A stretch of DNA of 64,000 nt from an uncultured Bacteroidota bacterium (GTDB lineage Bacteria; Bacteroidota; Bacteroidia; Chitinophagales; Chitinophagaceae), in contig CAILLK010000073.1 in assembly GCA_903835005.1 (NCBI GenBank), positions 62,001-126,000 of the forward strand, written 5' to 3'. Both the position numbers and the translations under genes were made by a program. The notes beneath the pieces were generated by a model, which worked only from the letters and a program-made list of their open reading frames with translations, did no database searches and was not told the DNA's origin. This document shows, in pieces, positions 43,989 through 53,375 of this stretch. How positions within the stretch are numbered: position 1 is the first letter of the stretch; each line of letters opens with the position of its first letter.

Positions 43989-44090
43989 AAACTTTCCTAT
44001 TCGGCGATAAATGTATATGAATAAATTATTCACTAAACCCTAACTTAAACCTGTTATCACCCGTTGCTGAAAAGAAATTATCTTTAGGCG

Positions 44091-44849
44091 ATGGAAACCA
44101 AGCATATAAGCGCTATTATAGTAGATGATGATGAGTTTTGCTGCTTTCAGTTGCAGGACCTGATAAAAAAGTACTCGCTTGGAATAAACGTCGTGGCAGT
44201 TTGCTTTTCGGGTGCAGAAGGGCTGGTGAAAATAGCAGAACTGAAGCCGGACCTAATATTCCTTGATGTGGAGATGCCGGGAATGAACGGGTTTGAGATG
44301 ATCAGGAAACTGCCTGCGGGCAACTTTGAGATTATATTTACTACCAGCCACGACCATTATGCCATCAGGGCCATACGCTTCTCGGCACTTGATTACCTGG
44401 TGAAACCCATTGACCCTAATGTGCTGCAAGAGGCCATAAGCCGCCTGAAGGATAAGCTGCAGACCAAAACCACCGAGGAACCCCGCCCACTGGAAATAAT
44501 GGGCATACCCGCCGAGAAAAAGCTGAACAACCTGGCAGTGCCCACCATGGAGGGCCTGCTTTTTGTGGGCCTGCAGGATATAGTGCGCTGCGAAAGTGAT
44601 GATAAATACACCAAAATATATACAGCCGATAAGAAAATGATTATGGCCAGCCGAACCATGGGCGAATTTGAAACCATACTGGAGCCACATGGCTTCTTCA
44701 GGATTCACAAATCGTACCTTATAAACCTGAAGCACCTGAAGAAATACCTGCGCGGCGATGGTGGCCAAGTGGTGATGACCGATGGCTCGACACTGGATGT
44801 GAGCAGGAGGAAGAAGGATGAGCTGATGGCGCTGGTGGGGCAGTTTTAA
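44091..44849 (+). CDS. LytTR family response regulator
   Basis: A 252-residue regulator. The receiver domain (1-~125) has the acidic pocket VDDDE (12-15), the phosphoacceptor Asp59 in LIFLDVEMPGMNGFEM, and the conserved Lys in DYLVKPI. A linker leads to a LytTR DNA-binding domain (~150-250; MEGLLFVGLQDIVRCESDDKY ... FFRIHKSYLINLKHLKKY). LytTR proteins bind pairs of 9-bp direct repeats with 12-13 bp spacing; such pairs occur upstream of both flanking paralogues. No LytS-type kinase is adjacent; the hybrid kinase at 47216 is the nearest. It probably controls the flanking secreted proteins. Confidence 0.92.
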   Translation: METKHISAIIVDDDEFCCFQLQDLIKKYSLGINVVAVCFSGAEGLVKIAELKPDLIFLDVEMPGMNGFEMIRKLPAGNFEIIFTTSHDHYAIRAIRFSALDYLVKPIDPNVLQEAISRLKDKLQTKTTEEPRPLEIMGIPAEKKLNNLAVPTMEGLLFVGLQDIVRCESDDKYTKIYTADKKMIMASRTMGEFETILEPHGFFRIHKSYLINLKHLKKYLRGDGGQVVMTDGSTLDVSRRKKDELMALVGQF

Positions 44850-44979
44850 GGGGCATAAAATATCTACCTGTCATATTTATAAGGCCATCAAGGATTATTT
44901 TCAGATAAATTATTTGTTCTTCCGGATTCAAAATACGGAATAAAAGGTTTCTGATTCTGTTTCTCCCAGATTTTCTGCC

Positions 44980-45009
44980 GCCGTTCACGGAATCATTTTC
45001 GCCGTTCAC
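44980..45009 (+). promoter_or_regulatory. Perfect LytTR-type direct repeats GCCGTTCAC-N12-GCCGTTCAC
   Basis: Two identical 9-mers (44980-44988 and 45001-45009) with a 12-base spacer, period 21. They fit seven of nine positions of the published LytTR consensus [TA][AC][CA]GTTN[AG][TG]. They lie 53 bases before the -7 box and 82 bases upstream of the ATG of paralogue B. Confidence 0.65.
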
Positions 45010-45062
45010 TCCTCAAAATTGCCATAGGCTACTTTGTGCTTTTTATGGGCTTCCGGGCATGG

Positions 45063-45070
45063 TACGTTTG
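45063..45070 (+). promoter_or_regulatory. -7 box (TACGTTTG) of paralogue B
   Basis: Matches TAnnTTTG, 20 bases before the ATG at 45091, the same distance as for paralogue A. TACTTTGTGCTTTTTATGGG upstream is shared with paralogue A. Confidence 0.6.
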
Positions 45071-45090
45071 TATCTCAAAAACGGAAACTA

Positions 45091-45504
45091 ATGAAATCGC
45101 TTAGCATCATTATCCTGGCCATAGCAGCCAGCTACACACAGGCAAACGGACAGCAGGCATTTAAAAATGCAGCCATACAGCAAACAGAGAACCACTATGT
45201 GTTGAGCTTCTCGGTACCCTCTGAAACTAATATATACCAGTACCGCATAGAGGCAGGCAACGACAGCACCCAAATGGAAGTAACTGGCGTGTTAAAGCCC
45301 AAGGGCAACAGCGTAATGGAGCGCTGCTACCGGTATGAGACATTTGATACCGGCTATAAATATTACCGGGTAGCGGCAGTGGGCATGGGCAGCCAGCTCA
45401 CGTACTCAGCTATGCTTAGCCGCCCCCTAGTGGATACGAAGCAGGAGCAAATGCCGAGTGCGCCAAAGCATTGCGAGACTAACGCGGTGGCAAGGGGGAA
45501 TTAA
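45091..45504 (+). CDS. Small secreted protein, paralogue B flanking a LytTR regulator
   Basis: A 137-residue protein, begun at the ATG at 45091 (MKSLSIIILAIAASYTQANG) because this copies the start of paralogue A; the longer frame to 45034 is not conserved. The signal peptide is cleaved near ANGQ. The mature part keeps NIYQYRIEAGNDSTQMEVTG and YKYYRVAAVGMGS and has a more degenerate tail. It differs from A in extra cysteines (MERCYRY, KHCETNA). It follows the LytTR gene by 241 bases and has its own promoter and perfect operator-like repeats. Function unknown. Confidence 0.82.
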   Translation: MKSLSIIILAIAASYTQANGQQAFKNAAIQQTENHYVLSFSVPSETNIYQYRIEAGNDSTQMEVTGVLKPKGNSVMERCYRYETFDTGYKYYRVAAVGMGSQLTYSAMLSRPLVDTKQEQMPSAPKHCETNAVARGN

Positions 45505-45844
45505 TCTTTGCTAAATAAACTTATAAGCTTGAACAATTTTAGAAAATTAAAAAATACTCTTCAGCATTCCAGCATTTAGCATTATTATCTGATTAATCCA
45601 AGATTTTACAGTTAATCCAATTAACGTTATAATATATTGATTATCAATGTTATTTGGTATAAAATTTCTACTGCATATCAGCTGTTTTTTTAAATACCAT
45701 TGAAAATCAATGAGTTAACTCGACAACCAGGTGTTTAACTGCAAAATCTGGGTTAATAATTCAAATTTATGCCATCATTTCACAATATTAATAACAATTT
45801 CTCCAAATGGTCTAGTATAGACCAATATTGAATAAAATACATAA
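45505..45844. other. Gene-free AT-rich region
   Basis: No ORF, hairpin or repeat recognised. Confidence 0.4.
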
Positions 45845-47113
45845 TTAATTGTTGTTATAATTAAGAATAATAGGTAAAGTCACCACACAATCAAGTATAT
45901 TATTACTTATTTGACCTGATATATATGTCCCGATCATCGGAGCCATGTACCACGGCTGACCTGATGATGTATTTATTGTTGATGGGAAACTTGATAGAGT
46001 TATAGATGTAAGATTCTCAGTAAGGCTATAAAAAAGGGAATTCAATAAGGTATCTGCCGGATCACCAGAGGGAGGATAAGTAACACCCTGAATAGGTACT
46101 GAGCCGATAGGTAATAAACCACCCCAATTGAGGCTGCTGAAATATTCTGTAGCGGTTTGAGCATTAAATAAACTGTTCCAATAATTATAGGGGCTGTTTA
46201 CACATTGTAAAATTCCCCCAGTAGGGTTTGGCCCCTGTGGTGGATTGCCATTAAGACTGACCGTATCGAAATCAAGAACAATTACCGCCGCAATCTGAGC
46301 TGGAGGAGTAGGTGCCACAGTTTGAGAAGCGCAAACGGCTGAAATATTAACAGGGAATGACATCCCATTAACCGGATACTGCGTAATACATAAAATATTG
46401 CCTGTATATTGACTTTGTGCATTTTCAGAATTGGATTCAGCATAACTACCATTATTATTTGCTCCTAAAGTAACAAAACCAGGGACAGTATTATTGGCCA
46501 TAGATGGCATTGTAGCCGAAGGCATTACTACCTGAACGTTTCTCAAAATGATTACAAAATCGGATAGTGTTGATCCATTCATGTTTGGCATCCCGCTAAT
46601 TAAGTCTGGCGTAATGTATTGAGCTGAAGTACAGCCCGGCCATAATTCATTGGCTATTTCATTATCACCAGAATTAAAAGATAATTGAACCATAAACATC
46701 TGTTGTGGGGTTGTCTGCACGTTCACAAACATTCCTGCCATAAAACTGGCTGATATGTATTGATTACTACTACCTGTGGGGTATATGCCGTTGTTATTAT
46801 ATACAGTAGTAAGTAATTGAATAGCAGCAGAATTAAGACTTATGGCAATAGAAGAATTAAAAGTAACCGGGTTGCCCGCAGGAATGGTAATGGGGGTTTG
46901 TGATAAAACAAATATAGATACAGGCACTGATAAACCTGAACACGCCGCTTTAGAAACATTGCAGATACCGGTCCCAGCGTTGCAACCACCTCCTATTGTG
47001 GGCGTACCGAAATTGAGAAATGCGGTAGACCCACTTAGATCACCGCCGAGTTGCAATTTCCCGAGTACATTCTTGGGATTACTTGTGTTTGGATTACCTG
47101 AATTGTGTTCCAT
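45845..47113 (-). CDS. Hypothetical Asn/Ser/Gly-rich protein
   Basis: A 422-residue protein that I do not recognise. There is no signal peptide; it starts MEHNSGNPNTSNPKNVLGKL. The sequence is unusually rich in Asn, Ser, Pro and Thr, with long stretches such as FVTLGANNNGSYAESNSENA, and has few charged residues. Five Cys lie near residues 44-60 and around CITQYPVN. Such composition suggests a surface or structural protein exported by a non-classical route. The ATG at 47113 has no good alternative. It is divergent from the histidine kinase gene, which it may be regulated with. Confidence 0.65.
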   Translation of the reverse strand: MEHNSGNPNTSNPKNVLGKLQLGGDLSGSTAFLNFGTPTIGGGCNAGTGICNVSKAACSGLSVPVSIFVLSQTPITIPAGNPVTFNSSIAISLNSAAIQLLTTVYNNNGIYPTGSSNQYISASFMAGMFVNVQTTPQQMFMVQLSFNSGDNEIANELWPGCTSAQYITPDLISGMPNMNGSTLSDFVIILRNVQVVMPSATMPSMANNTVPGFVTLGANNNGSYAESNSENAQSQYTGNILCITQYPVNGMSFPVNISAVCASQTVAPTPPAQIAAVIVLDFDTVSLNGNPPQGPNPTGGILQCVNSPYNYWNSLFNAQTATEYFSSLNWGGLLPIGSVPIQGVTYPPSGDPADTLLNSLFYSLTENLTSITLSSFPSTINTSSGQPWYMAPMIGTYISGQISNNILDCVVTLPIILNYNNN

Positions 47114-47215
47114 AAATTGTTTGATTTTGATTAATAAAAGTTTTTTAGCTAGTAAACCTAATTTTTATTGTCTGTATTTCATAATTTTTTCTTATTTTTC
47201 TAAAAAAATTATTTC

Positions 47216-50215
47216 GTGAATTTACTAAAATTTAATTGCTGTGTTCTCAGCTTTATAATAATTGCTACTTTGCCATATAGTTCATCTGCTCAAAAAGATG
47301 ATAATGAAATTGACACCTTAAAAAGGGCATTAAGGATAGCGACAGGAGATGAGCAACGAATTAAACTCTTATTGGAGTTATCAATAAACATCAATTGCAA
47401 GGATAGCCTACAAAAAATGGCATATGCAGCGCAGGCATTGGATATTGCTACTAAAAACAACACTTTTCAGGGCATAATTAATTCATCTGTTGTATTAGGT
47501 GATGTATTTAAGTATTGTTATCGCAATAAAGAAAGAGCCTTCGAAAATTATATGAATAGTGCTGAGGTCGCAAAAAAAATCCACGATACATTAAATGAAG
47601 TAGAGGCGTATAACCATATTGGGCTATTATACAAGGAAGGCACCGATTATATAAAGGCAATTCAATTTTTTAATCTTGCGCTTTCTTTGAATCCTGCTAA
47701 AGATGTTGCCAGCAGCTTATTTTGCAATATGGGCGTAATCTATAGTGAGGTTTCTGATTATACGAAAGCTATGGATTGTTTTGAGAAAGCTTATGATATA
47801 CAAAACAGGGCTATTAAAACGAAAAAGAACCCTAAAATTCAAGATTCATTAATGATTTCCGGATTGCATTTGGGTTTGGGCGATCTTTACAGAGCCATGC
47901 ATAATTACAGCAAGGCAATTGATCAATATGAACTTGCTTTAAAAATGGCATGTGGCATAGAAATTATGGAACTGCGTGCCTTAACAGGCAAAGGTAATAC
48001 CTTTTACGAAGAAGGAAATTATGGGATTGCCACAAAGCAATATTTGACAGCATTATCTCTTAACAAACAACCACAAGCGCAAACTATTGTTCTTTTTCAA
48101 AAGCTTGCAAGTAGTTATCTTAAACAAGGATCATTAACTCAATCTCTTGTATACGCTGAAAAAGCACTTTCTACTGGAACAGAGCAGAAAGCGGAACCTC
48201 TGCTGACAGTGACATATATAATATTGGCAAAAATAAAGGTACAATTGAAACAAAATAATGTAGCAATAGATTACCTTAGAAAAGCTATTGCCAAAGCAAG
48301 AACCATGCACCTCGCCCAAGAAGAAGAAGATGCATGGCAGGAACTAAATAATATATATGAACAAACAAAGAATAAGTCGGAGGCCTACGATGCCTTTAAA
48401 CATTATATAACCCTTCGCGATTCGATATATAGTAAAAATAAAGAAAATGAATTTATTAAGTTAGACCTCAATGCTGGCTTTGCTCGTAAAGAATATTCTG
48501 ACAGCATTTCCCACGCAAAAGACCTTGCCATAAAAGAAAGCGAAAACAGGCGCCAAAAAGCATTTACCTATGGTGGCTTCACCGGCCTCGCCCTTGTAAT
48601 ACTCCTCGCCTTCTTCATCTTCCGAAACTACAGCCAGCAAAAGAAAGCCAATGTGGTTATACAGGCCGAGAAGGAAAATGCGGAGCAGCAACGGCAGCGG
48701 GCAGAGCGAAGTGAGGCGTTTAAGCAGCAGTTTCTGGCCAATATGAGCCATGAAATACGCACACCTATGAATGCCGTAATGGGTATGACCAGCCTGGCAC
48801 TGGATACGGGTATGCCGGAAAAGCAGAAAATGTATCTGGAGGGGATCAAGAAATCATCAGATAATCTGCTGCATATAATTAATGATATCCTCGACCTCAG
48901 CAAGATAGAAGCGGGCAAGATGGAGCTGGAAGAAATCGACTTTTCGCTGGCTGCAACGGTGGACCATGTGAAGCAGGTGCTAAGCTACCGGGCCGAGGAG
49001 AAGGGGCTGCAACTGATCACCTACATAGACCCGGCGTTGCCCGATGTGGTGACAGGCGACCCGGTGAGGCTGGGGCAGGCGCTGCTGAACCTGGCAGGCA
49101 ATGGTATAAAATTTACGGAACAGGGCAGCGTGAGTATAAAAGTGAAGAAGGTGGCTGAAGGGGTGCGGTTTTCGGTAACCGATACGGGCATAGGGATACC
49201 GAAGGATAAACTGGAACTGGTGTTTGAAAAGTTCTCACAGGCCAATAGCAGCGATACCCGCAAGTATGGCGGCACAGGGCTGGGGCTAAGCATCAGTCAG
49301 CAACTGGTGGAGCTGATGGGCGGGCATATACATATAGAAAGTGAGGAGGGATCGGGTACCACTTTTTCGTTTATCCTGAACCTGCCTCATGGTTCGGCAG
49401 AAAGACTGAAACAGCGGTTGGCAGCAGAGGAAGATGTGGATGGCAGTGCACTGGATGGCCTGAGCATACTGGTAGTGGATGATAATGAGTATAACCGCAT
49501 AGTGGCTCGGGACACGCTGGAAGCAAAGGCAAAGGTAAAAATTGATGCCGTGGGCAGCGCTAAAGAAGGCCTGGCGCTGCTGCAGCAAAAACACTTTGAT
49601 ATGGTGCTGATGGATGTGCAGATGCCCGTAATGAACGGCTTTGATGCCACCCGCCACATAAGGGAGCAAATGGAAGGGCCGGTAAAGGATATAGCGGTGA
49701 TAGCCCTTACCGCATCGGTGCTGCGCACGGACCTGGATAAATGCAAGGCCGCGGGGATGAACGCTTATGTATCGAAGCCTTTTAAGGCCAGCCAGCTTAT
49801 AGGTGCGATAGCTGAGGTATTGGGGTTGAGTGGCGGAGCTAAAAAGCCTGTGCCAGCTATAGTAAAGGAAGTAGTTGCAGGTGGAATAACCGACCTCACT
49901 TACCTGACCAACTACTGTGAAGGTGATAAGGAGCGGATAGCGGGCTACATAAACATGTACCTGAAGGCAGCGGCGGGATTTGAAGAAAAAGCCAGGGCTG
50001 CCATTGCCTCACCTGACCCTGAAGATGCTGCTGCACTGGCCCATGCCTTTAAACCCAAGTGGACGATGATGGGCATGGCCCTGTGCGTGGATCTGGGTCA
50101 GAAGGTGGAGTTTATGAGCAAGGAGGCAGGTAATGAGGAGCATATTAAAAATGCATTGTTAAGACTTACAGAATACAACCGGCAATCGGTGATGGAACTG
50201 GAAAGTTTTGTTTAG
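47216..50215 (+). CDS. Hybrid TPR sensor histidine kinase with receiver and HPt domains
   Basis: A 999-residue protein starting with GTG at 47216 and a signal peptide (NLLKFNCCVLSFIIIATLPY). A periplasmic TPR region fills ~30-420, a membrane helix lies near 448-468, then a coiled coil and the HisKA box FLANMSHEIRTPMNAVMG (His511). The ATPase domain follows (NGIKFTEQGS; DTGIGIP; GGTGLGLSISQQLV). A receiver domain has SILVVDDNEYNR (~750) and phospho-Asp in MVLMDVQMPVMNG (~799). The final HPt domain carries AHAFKPKWTMMG (His ~942), so a complete phosphorelay sits in one chain. The sensed signal is unknown. It is followed by a single-domain regulator, probably its partner. Confidence 0.92.
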   Translation: MNLLKFNCCVLSFIIIATLPYSSSAQKDDNEIDTLKRALRIATGDEQRIKLLLELSININCKDSLQKMAYAAQALDIATKNNTFQGIINSSVVLGDVFKYCYRNKERAFENYMNSAEVAKKIHDTLNEVEAYNHIGLLYKEGTDYIKAIQFFNLALSLNPAKDVASSLFCNMGVIYSEVSDYTKAMDCFEKAYDIQNRAIKTKKNPKIQDSLMISGLHLGLGDLYRAMHNYSKAIDQYELALKMACGIEIMELRALTGKGNTFYEEGNYGIATKQYLTALSLNKQPQAQTIVLFQKLASSYLKQGSLTQSLVYAEKALSTGTEQKAEPLLTVTYIILAKIKVQLKQNNVAIDYLRKAIAKARTMHLAQEEEDAWQELNNIYEQTKNKSEAYDAFKHYITLRDSIYSKNKENEFIKLDLNAGFARKEYSDSISHAKDLAIKESENRRQKAFTYGGFTGLALVILLAFFIFRNYSQQKKANVVIQAEKENAEQQRQRAERSEAFKQQFLANMSHEIRTPMNAVMGMTSLALDTGMPEKQKMYLEGIKKSSDNLLHIINDILDLSKIEAGKMELEEIDFSLAATVDHVKQVLSYRAEEKGLQLITYIDPALPDVVTGDPVRLGQALLNLAGNGIKFTEQGSVSIKVKKVAEGVRFSVTDTGIGIPKDKLELVFEKFSQANSSDTRKYGGTGLGLSISQQLVELMGGHIHIESEEGSGTTFSFILNLPHGSAERLKQRLAAEEDVDGSALDGLSILVVDDNEYNRIVARDTLEAKAKVKIDAVGSAKEGLALLQQKHFDMVLMDVQMPVMNGFDATRHIREQMEGPVKDIAVIALTASVLRTDLDKCKAAGMNAYVSKPFKASQLIGAIAEVLGLSGGAKKPVPAIVKEVVAGGITDLTYLTNYCEGDKERIAGYINMYLKAAAGFEEKARAAIASPDPEDAAALAHAFKPKWTMMGMALCVDLGQKVEFMSKEAGNEEHIKNALLRLTEYNRQSVMELESFV

Positions 50216-50267
50216 ATTTGTTATGGATAAAATCCATATCCAGTGGTAACTGAATAAATTTACAATT

Positions 50268-50648
50268 ATGCACACCAAGCTGATTAAAAAGATATTTGTT
50301 GTAGATGATGATAAACTGAGCGCATGCCTGCTTAAGGACCAGCTTACCAGTAAATTTCCGCATGATGTACACCTGTTTGACAACGGAGAAGATTGCCTGA
50401 AGCACCTTGCGGAGCAGCCGGACATTGTAATACTTGATTTTAATCTCAACTCGGAATTTAAAGATGCGGCCAATGGGCTGCGGATACTGGAAGCTATAAA
50501 GAAAACAGACTTCGGGATAAGGGTTATTATGCTATCGGGCCAGGATGACTATGGCACAGCGCTGATAAGTATTACCAAGGGCGCGGAGGAATATGTGCTG
50601 AAAAGCAAGGAAGCATTTGAGGAGATTGAGGCTCTTTGTAATCAGTAA
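50268..50648 (+). CDS. Single-domain CheY-like response regulator
   Basis: A 126-residue receiver domain with no output domain. The acidic pair is in FVVDDDKLSA (13-15), the phospho-Asp in DIVILDFNLNSEF (near 61), and the Thr/Ser-Lys positions follow (VIMLSGQDD; EYVLKSKEAF). It lies 52 bases after the hybrid kinase, whose HPt domain can pass phosphate to such a protein. It may act by protein-protein interaction or as a phosphate sink. A terminator follows. Confidence 0.92.
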   Translation: MHTKLIKKIFVVDDDKLSACLLKDQLTSKFPHDVHLFDNGEDCLKHLAEQPDIVILDFNLNSEFKDAANGLRILEAIKKTDFGIRVIMLSGQDDYGTALISITKGAEEYVLKSKEAFEEIEALCNQ

Positions 50649-50668
50649 GAGATTAGATTGCCAGCAAT

Positions 50669-50703
50669 AAAAAAGCCCTGCACATCAGTACAGGGCTTTC
50701 TAA
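50669..50703. terminator. Bidirectional terminator between two convergent genes
   Basis: AAAGCCCTG (50672-50680) pairs with CAGGGCTTT (50691-50699), flanked by an A run and T residues. Confidence 0.85.
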
Positions 50704-50724
50704 TATTTGAGGGTACTGAATTAA

Positions 50725-51321
50725 TTACAGTTTTCTTCCGGCTACTACTTTGGCTTTATCGTCAACTTTGTAGGTCTGGTTTTTGCGCACCACGATTTTT
50801 GCTTCGGCCGCGTTGCTGCAACTGCCGCACTGCACCTGGTAAGTATTGCCATCATACATAACATCGACCATACCCTGGTGCCAGTTGGTGCCAACCAGAA
50901 TAAAATTGTTGTTGCCATAAAGAGCGCCGAATTCCAGGGTTTTGCCTGCAACGTCGAAACTGATCTTCAGGTTGTCGCCATCTACTTTTTCGCAAACACC
51001 CGGAGTAAATGCAGGAATAACGAGTTCCTTAACATCCTGGTCATTGTTGAAAAGAATGATACCACCTTTAACAGTGCCTTTTTCATTGCTCTGGAGGCGC
51101 CTCAATACCAGTTTCTGATCAACGTAAAACTGAATCTTGGTAATATCTATATTATCATGCTCCAGACGCTCTTTCAGCAATTTGGAGAAGGTGAGATAAG
51201 TTGTATCGTTTTTATGCTCATCGGGCTTGGAGGCAAATGCATGATGATGGCAGCCTGTATTGACAAACAGGCAAAGCACCAGACTCACCGAAGACATCAG
51301 AACAAGTATTGTTTTTTTCAT
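50725..51321 (-). CDS. Hypothetical lipoprotein
   Basis: A 198-residue protein. The start is placed at the ATG at 51321 (MKKTILVLMSSVSLVLCLF), three codons into the longest frame. It has a lipoprotein signal ending in VNTGC|HHH, with the three histidines right after the lipid-anchored Cys. The mature domain is beta-rich (KIQFYVDQKLVLRRL, GGIILFNNDQ, VMYDGNTYQVQCG), with a C-terminal QCGSC pair that could form a disulfide. I recognise no family. It is convergent with the response regulator. Confidence 0.68.
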   Translation of the reverse strand: MKKTILVLMSSVSLVLCLFVNTGCHHHAFASKPDEHKNDTTYLTFSKLLKERLEHDNIDITKIQFYVDQKLVLRRLQSNEKGTVKGGIILFNNDQDVKELVIPAFTPGVCEKVDGDNLKISFDVAGKTLEFGALYGNNNFILVGTNWHQGMVDVMYDGNTYQVQCGSCSNAAEAKIVVRKNQTYKVDDKAKVVAGRKL

Positions 51322-51866
51322 AAACGGCATTTTAATGATTGTTTTAAAAATTGCTTACTTTAATTGTATGCTTTAATTTCAATTTAAAAACCGGCATTAC
51401 CGATAAAAAAAGTATAACGGCAAGCTGTAATTATAATCTGTTTGCAGCGAACAAAAAGACGATTTTGAACGCAAGATAAATCTTTAAGTTTAAAAACAAA
51501 GGGTTTGGGTATTATTTTAGCCTCATTTCTATGTTTTAATTATTCTGATACAGAAGCAAAAAACACGATAAGAAGCAATATCTATTTCAGCTAACAGGGC
51601 CATAAAGAGATAATATCTTTGAAGCCCCAGTATAATAGGGAGCACAAGATAATAACAAACAGGATAAAACCAAAGGTTTTAGGAGATGATCTTTAAAAAT
51701 CGGGATAAATTATTCTGCAGTGGAATGAAGAGGGTGTAACAGGAAGGGTAAACATGCCGATGCAACTATTTTTTCGTTGAAATTTGCATTTTACAGAAAA
51801 TTATCCCTATCATTGTATGGTTTTTCTGTTAGAACCTCAAATATCGTAAAATAAATTGCCTTTTTT
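51322..51866. other. Divergent intergenic region
   Basis: Between the lipoprotein and the T9SS protein. AT-rich, with no ORF, RNA or clear promoter match seen. Confidence 0.35.
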
Positions 51867-53168
51867 ATGAAAAGAAAGATGCTACTCTTAGTACTTGCAT
51901 TTCCAGTTATTTATTGCCAGAATGTTCATGCCCAGACGGGATCCAGGCTTATCGGGATGACCCACCTGGTGAATGGCGGATCTTCCTATACACCTGTGGA
52001 TTCAACTGATTATGTATATTCAGGAAACAGGGGTGGTGATCTTAAGCACACCCTCAAGTATGATAATTCGACAGTTTGGGATTACCTGGGCGACACAGCG
52101 TACAGTAATGCTAATATGATTCAGCAGACCTATGATGTAAATAATAACCTGCTGACCAGTACTTCTTCCTTCTGGAGCGGCACTGCCTGGACACTGCTTA
52201 CCAAAAATCTATATTTATATAACACTGCCGGAAAGGATAGTTTGATGATACAGCAGTCTTGGGGCGGTACTTCATGGGTACCAGTTTCTCAGGATGCTTA
52301 TTACTATGTGGGTGGTAAACTGGTTGAAGATCAATACCAGGCATGGAACGGCCTTACGCTTACTTTTACACCTACTACGCAGAAGAATTATTATTACGAT
52401 CCGGTATCGGGAAACAAAATCAATGAAACTGATCTGGATGTAACATCCGGCCCACTGAATACAACACAATACCTATATACTTATTCTGGTACCAACCAAT
52501 TGCTGACAACTACTACCAGCACATGGAACGGTTCGGCATGGGTTCCGTCATCAATGAGTACCAATACTTATGATACAACGGGAAATCTGACAAATGTGCT
52601 TAACCAGACGTATAGTAGCTCTACTTCAACCTGGGTAAATGTTAATCTGAATAATTACAGCGGCTTTATTGGCTCAACCAATAATCCAACAATGGATACT
52701 TACCAGACCTGGGATACAGCAGCAGGCGGTTCGTGGACCAATGTAAGGCAGTATATGTATGCTTACAATTCCTATAACCAGATGACCAACTCAACAGGTG
52801 TGTCTTGGAATATCATTGGAATTTTTGAGCCAGCTCTTGGAGATCCAATGACCAATTATTATTATGAAACTTACAGTACCAGCAGCACTGCCGCGGTAAA
52901 TACTGTAAAAGCAGAGTTGGATAATGCAGCGGTTTATCCGGTTCCTGCAAACAATTCTCTTCATATTAACCTTAACTGGAGCACGCCACAGACAGCTACT
53001 ATTGCCATTTATGATATGACTGGCAAGGTGGTTAACGAATGGAAATCGGATTATGGCACACAGTATTTCAGCTCAGTATCTGTGAACGTTTTGCCGGCAG
53101 GAACTTATTTTGTAAAAATCAACGGAGCAAACAGCCAGATTGTAAAGCAGTTTGTAGTAGCTCATTAA
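51867..53168 (+). CDS. T9SS type A secreted repeat protein
   Basis: A 433-residue secreted protein with signal peptide (cleavage after VHAQ). The body carries ~45-residue repeats with a W-x-G/N-x-x-W core (FWSGTAWTLLTKNLYLYN, SWGGTSWVPVSQDAYYY, TWNGSAWVPSSMSTNTYD). The alternating pattern suggests a beta-rich repeat surface, related in style to RHS/YD-like or WGXXGW repeats. The last ~75 residues from VYPVPANNSLHINL form the type A sorting domain, ending QIVKQFVVAH. Monocistronic with a terminator; ligand unknown. Confidence 0.85.
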   Translation: MKRKMLLLVLAFPVIYCQNVHAQTGSRLIGMTHLVNGGSSYTPVDSTDYVYSGNRGGDLKHTLKYDNSTVWDYLGDTAYSNANMIQQTYDVNNNLLTSTSSFWSGTAWTLLTKNLYLYNTAGKDSLMIQQSWGGTSWVPVSQDAYYYVGGKLVEDQYQAWNGLTLTFTPTTQKNYYYDPVSGNKINETDLDVTSGPLNTTQYLYTYSGTNQLLTTTTSTWNGSAWVPSSMSTNTYDTTGNLTNVLNQTYSSSTSTWVNVNLNNYSGFIGSTNNPTMDTYQTWDTAAGGSWTNVRQYMYAYNSYNQMTNSTGVSWNIIGIFEPALGDPMTNYYYETYSTSSTAAVNTVKAELDNAAVYPVPANNSLHINLNWSTPQTATIAIYDMTGKVVNEWKSDYGTQYFSSVSVNVLPAGTYFVKINGANSQIVKQFVVAH

Positions 53169-53188
53169 TCTACTTTGAATTAGAATAT

Positions 53189-53219
53189 TTAAAAAAGCGT
53201 CCTGATGGGCGCTTTTTTT
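53189..53219 (+). terminator. Terminator of the T9SS repeat protein
   Basis: AAAAAAGCGTCC pairs with GGGCGCTTTTTTT (one T-G wobble) across a TGAT loop; the T tract lies on the plus strand. Confidence 0.85.
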
Positions 53220-53363
53220 ATTAATTGCCAGCAGAGCTGTTGAAGCGTAGTGTCTTTACTATATAACGTTTGCTAATAGTTTGCCTACGTGTCCCACAAC
53301 TGAAGAAGGTGTGGGATGTAATGAAGCTGTGGTATACTTAATGCAGGTATGAGACTCTTATAT

Positions 53364-53371
53364 TATCTTTG
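53364..53371 (+). promoter_or_regulatory. -7 box (TATCTTTG) of murI, 4 nt before the ATG
   Basis: Full TAnnTTTG match ending 4 bases before the murI ATG. The mRNA should be leaderless or nearly so. No TTG is present at N19. Confidence 0.55.
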
Positions 53372-53375
53372 AGGC

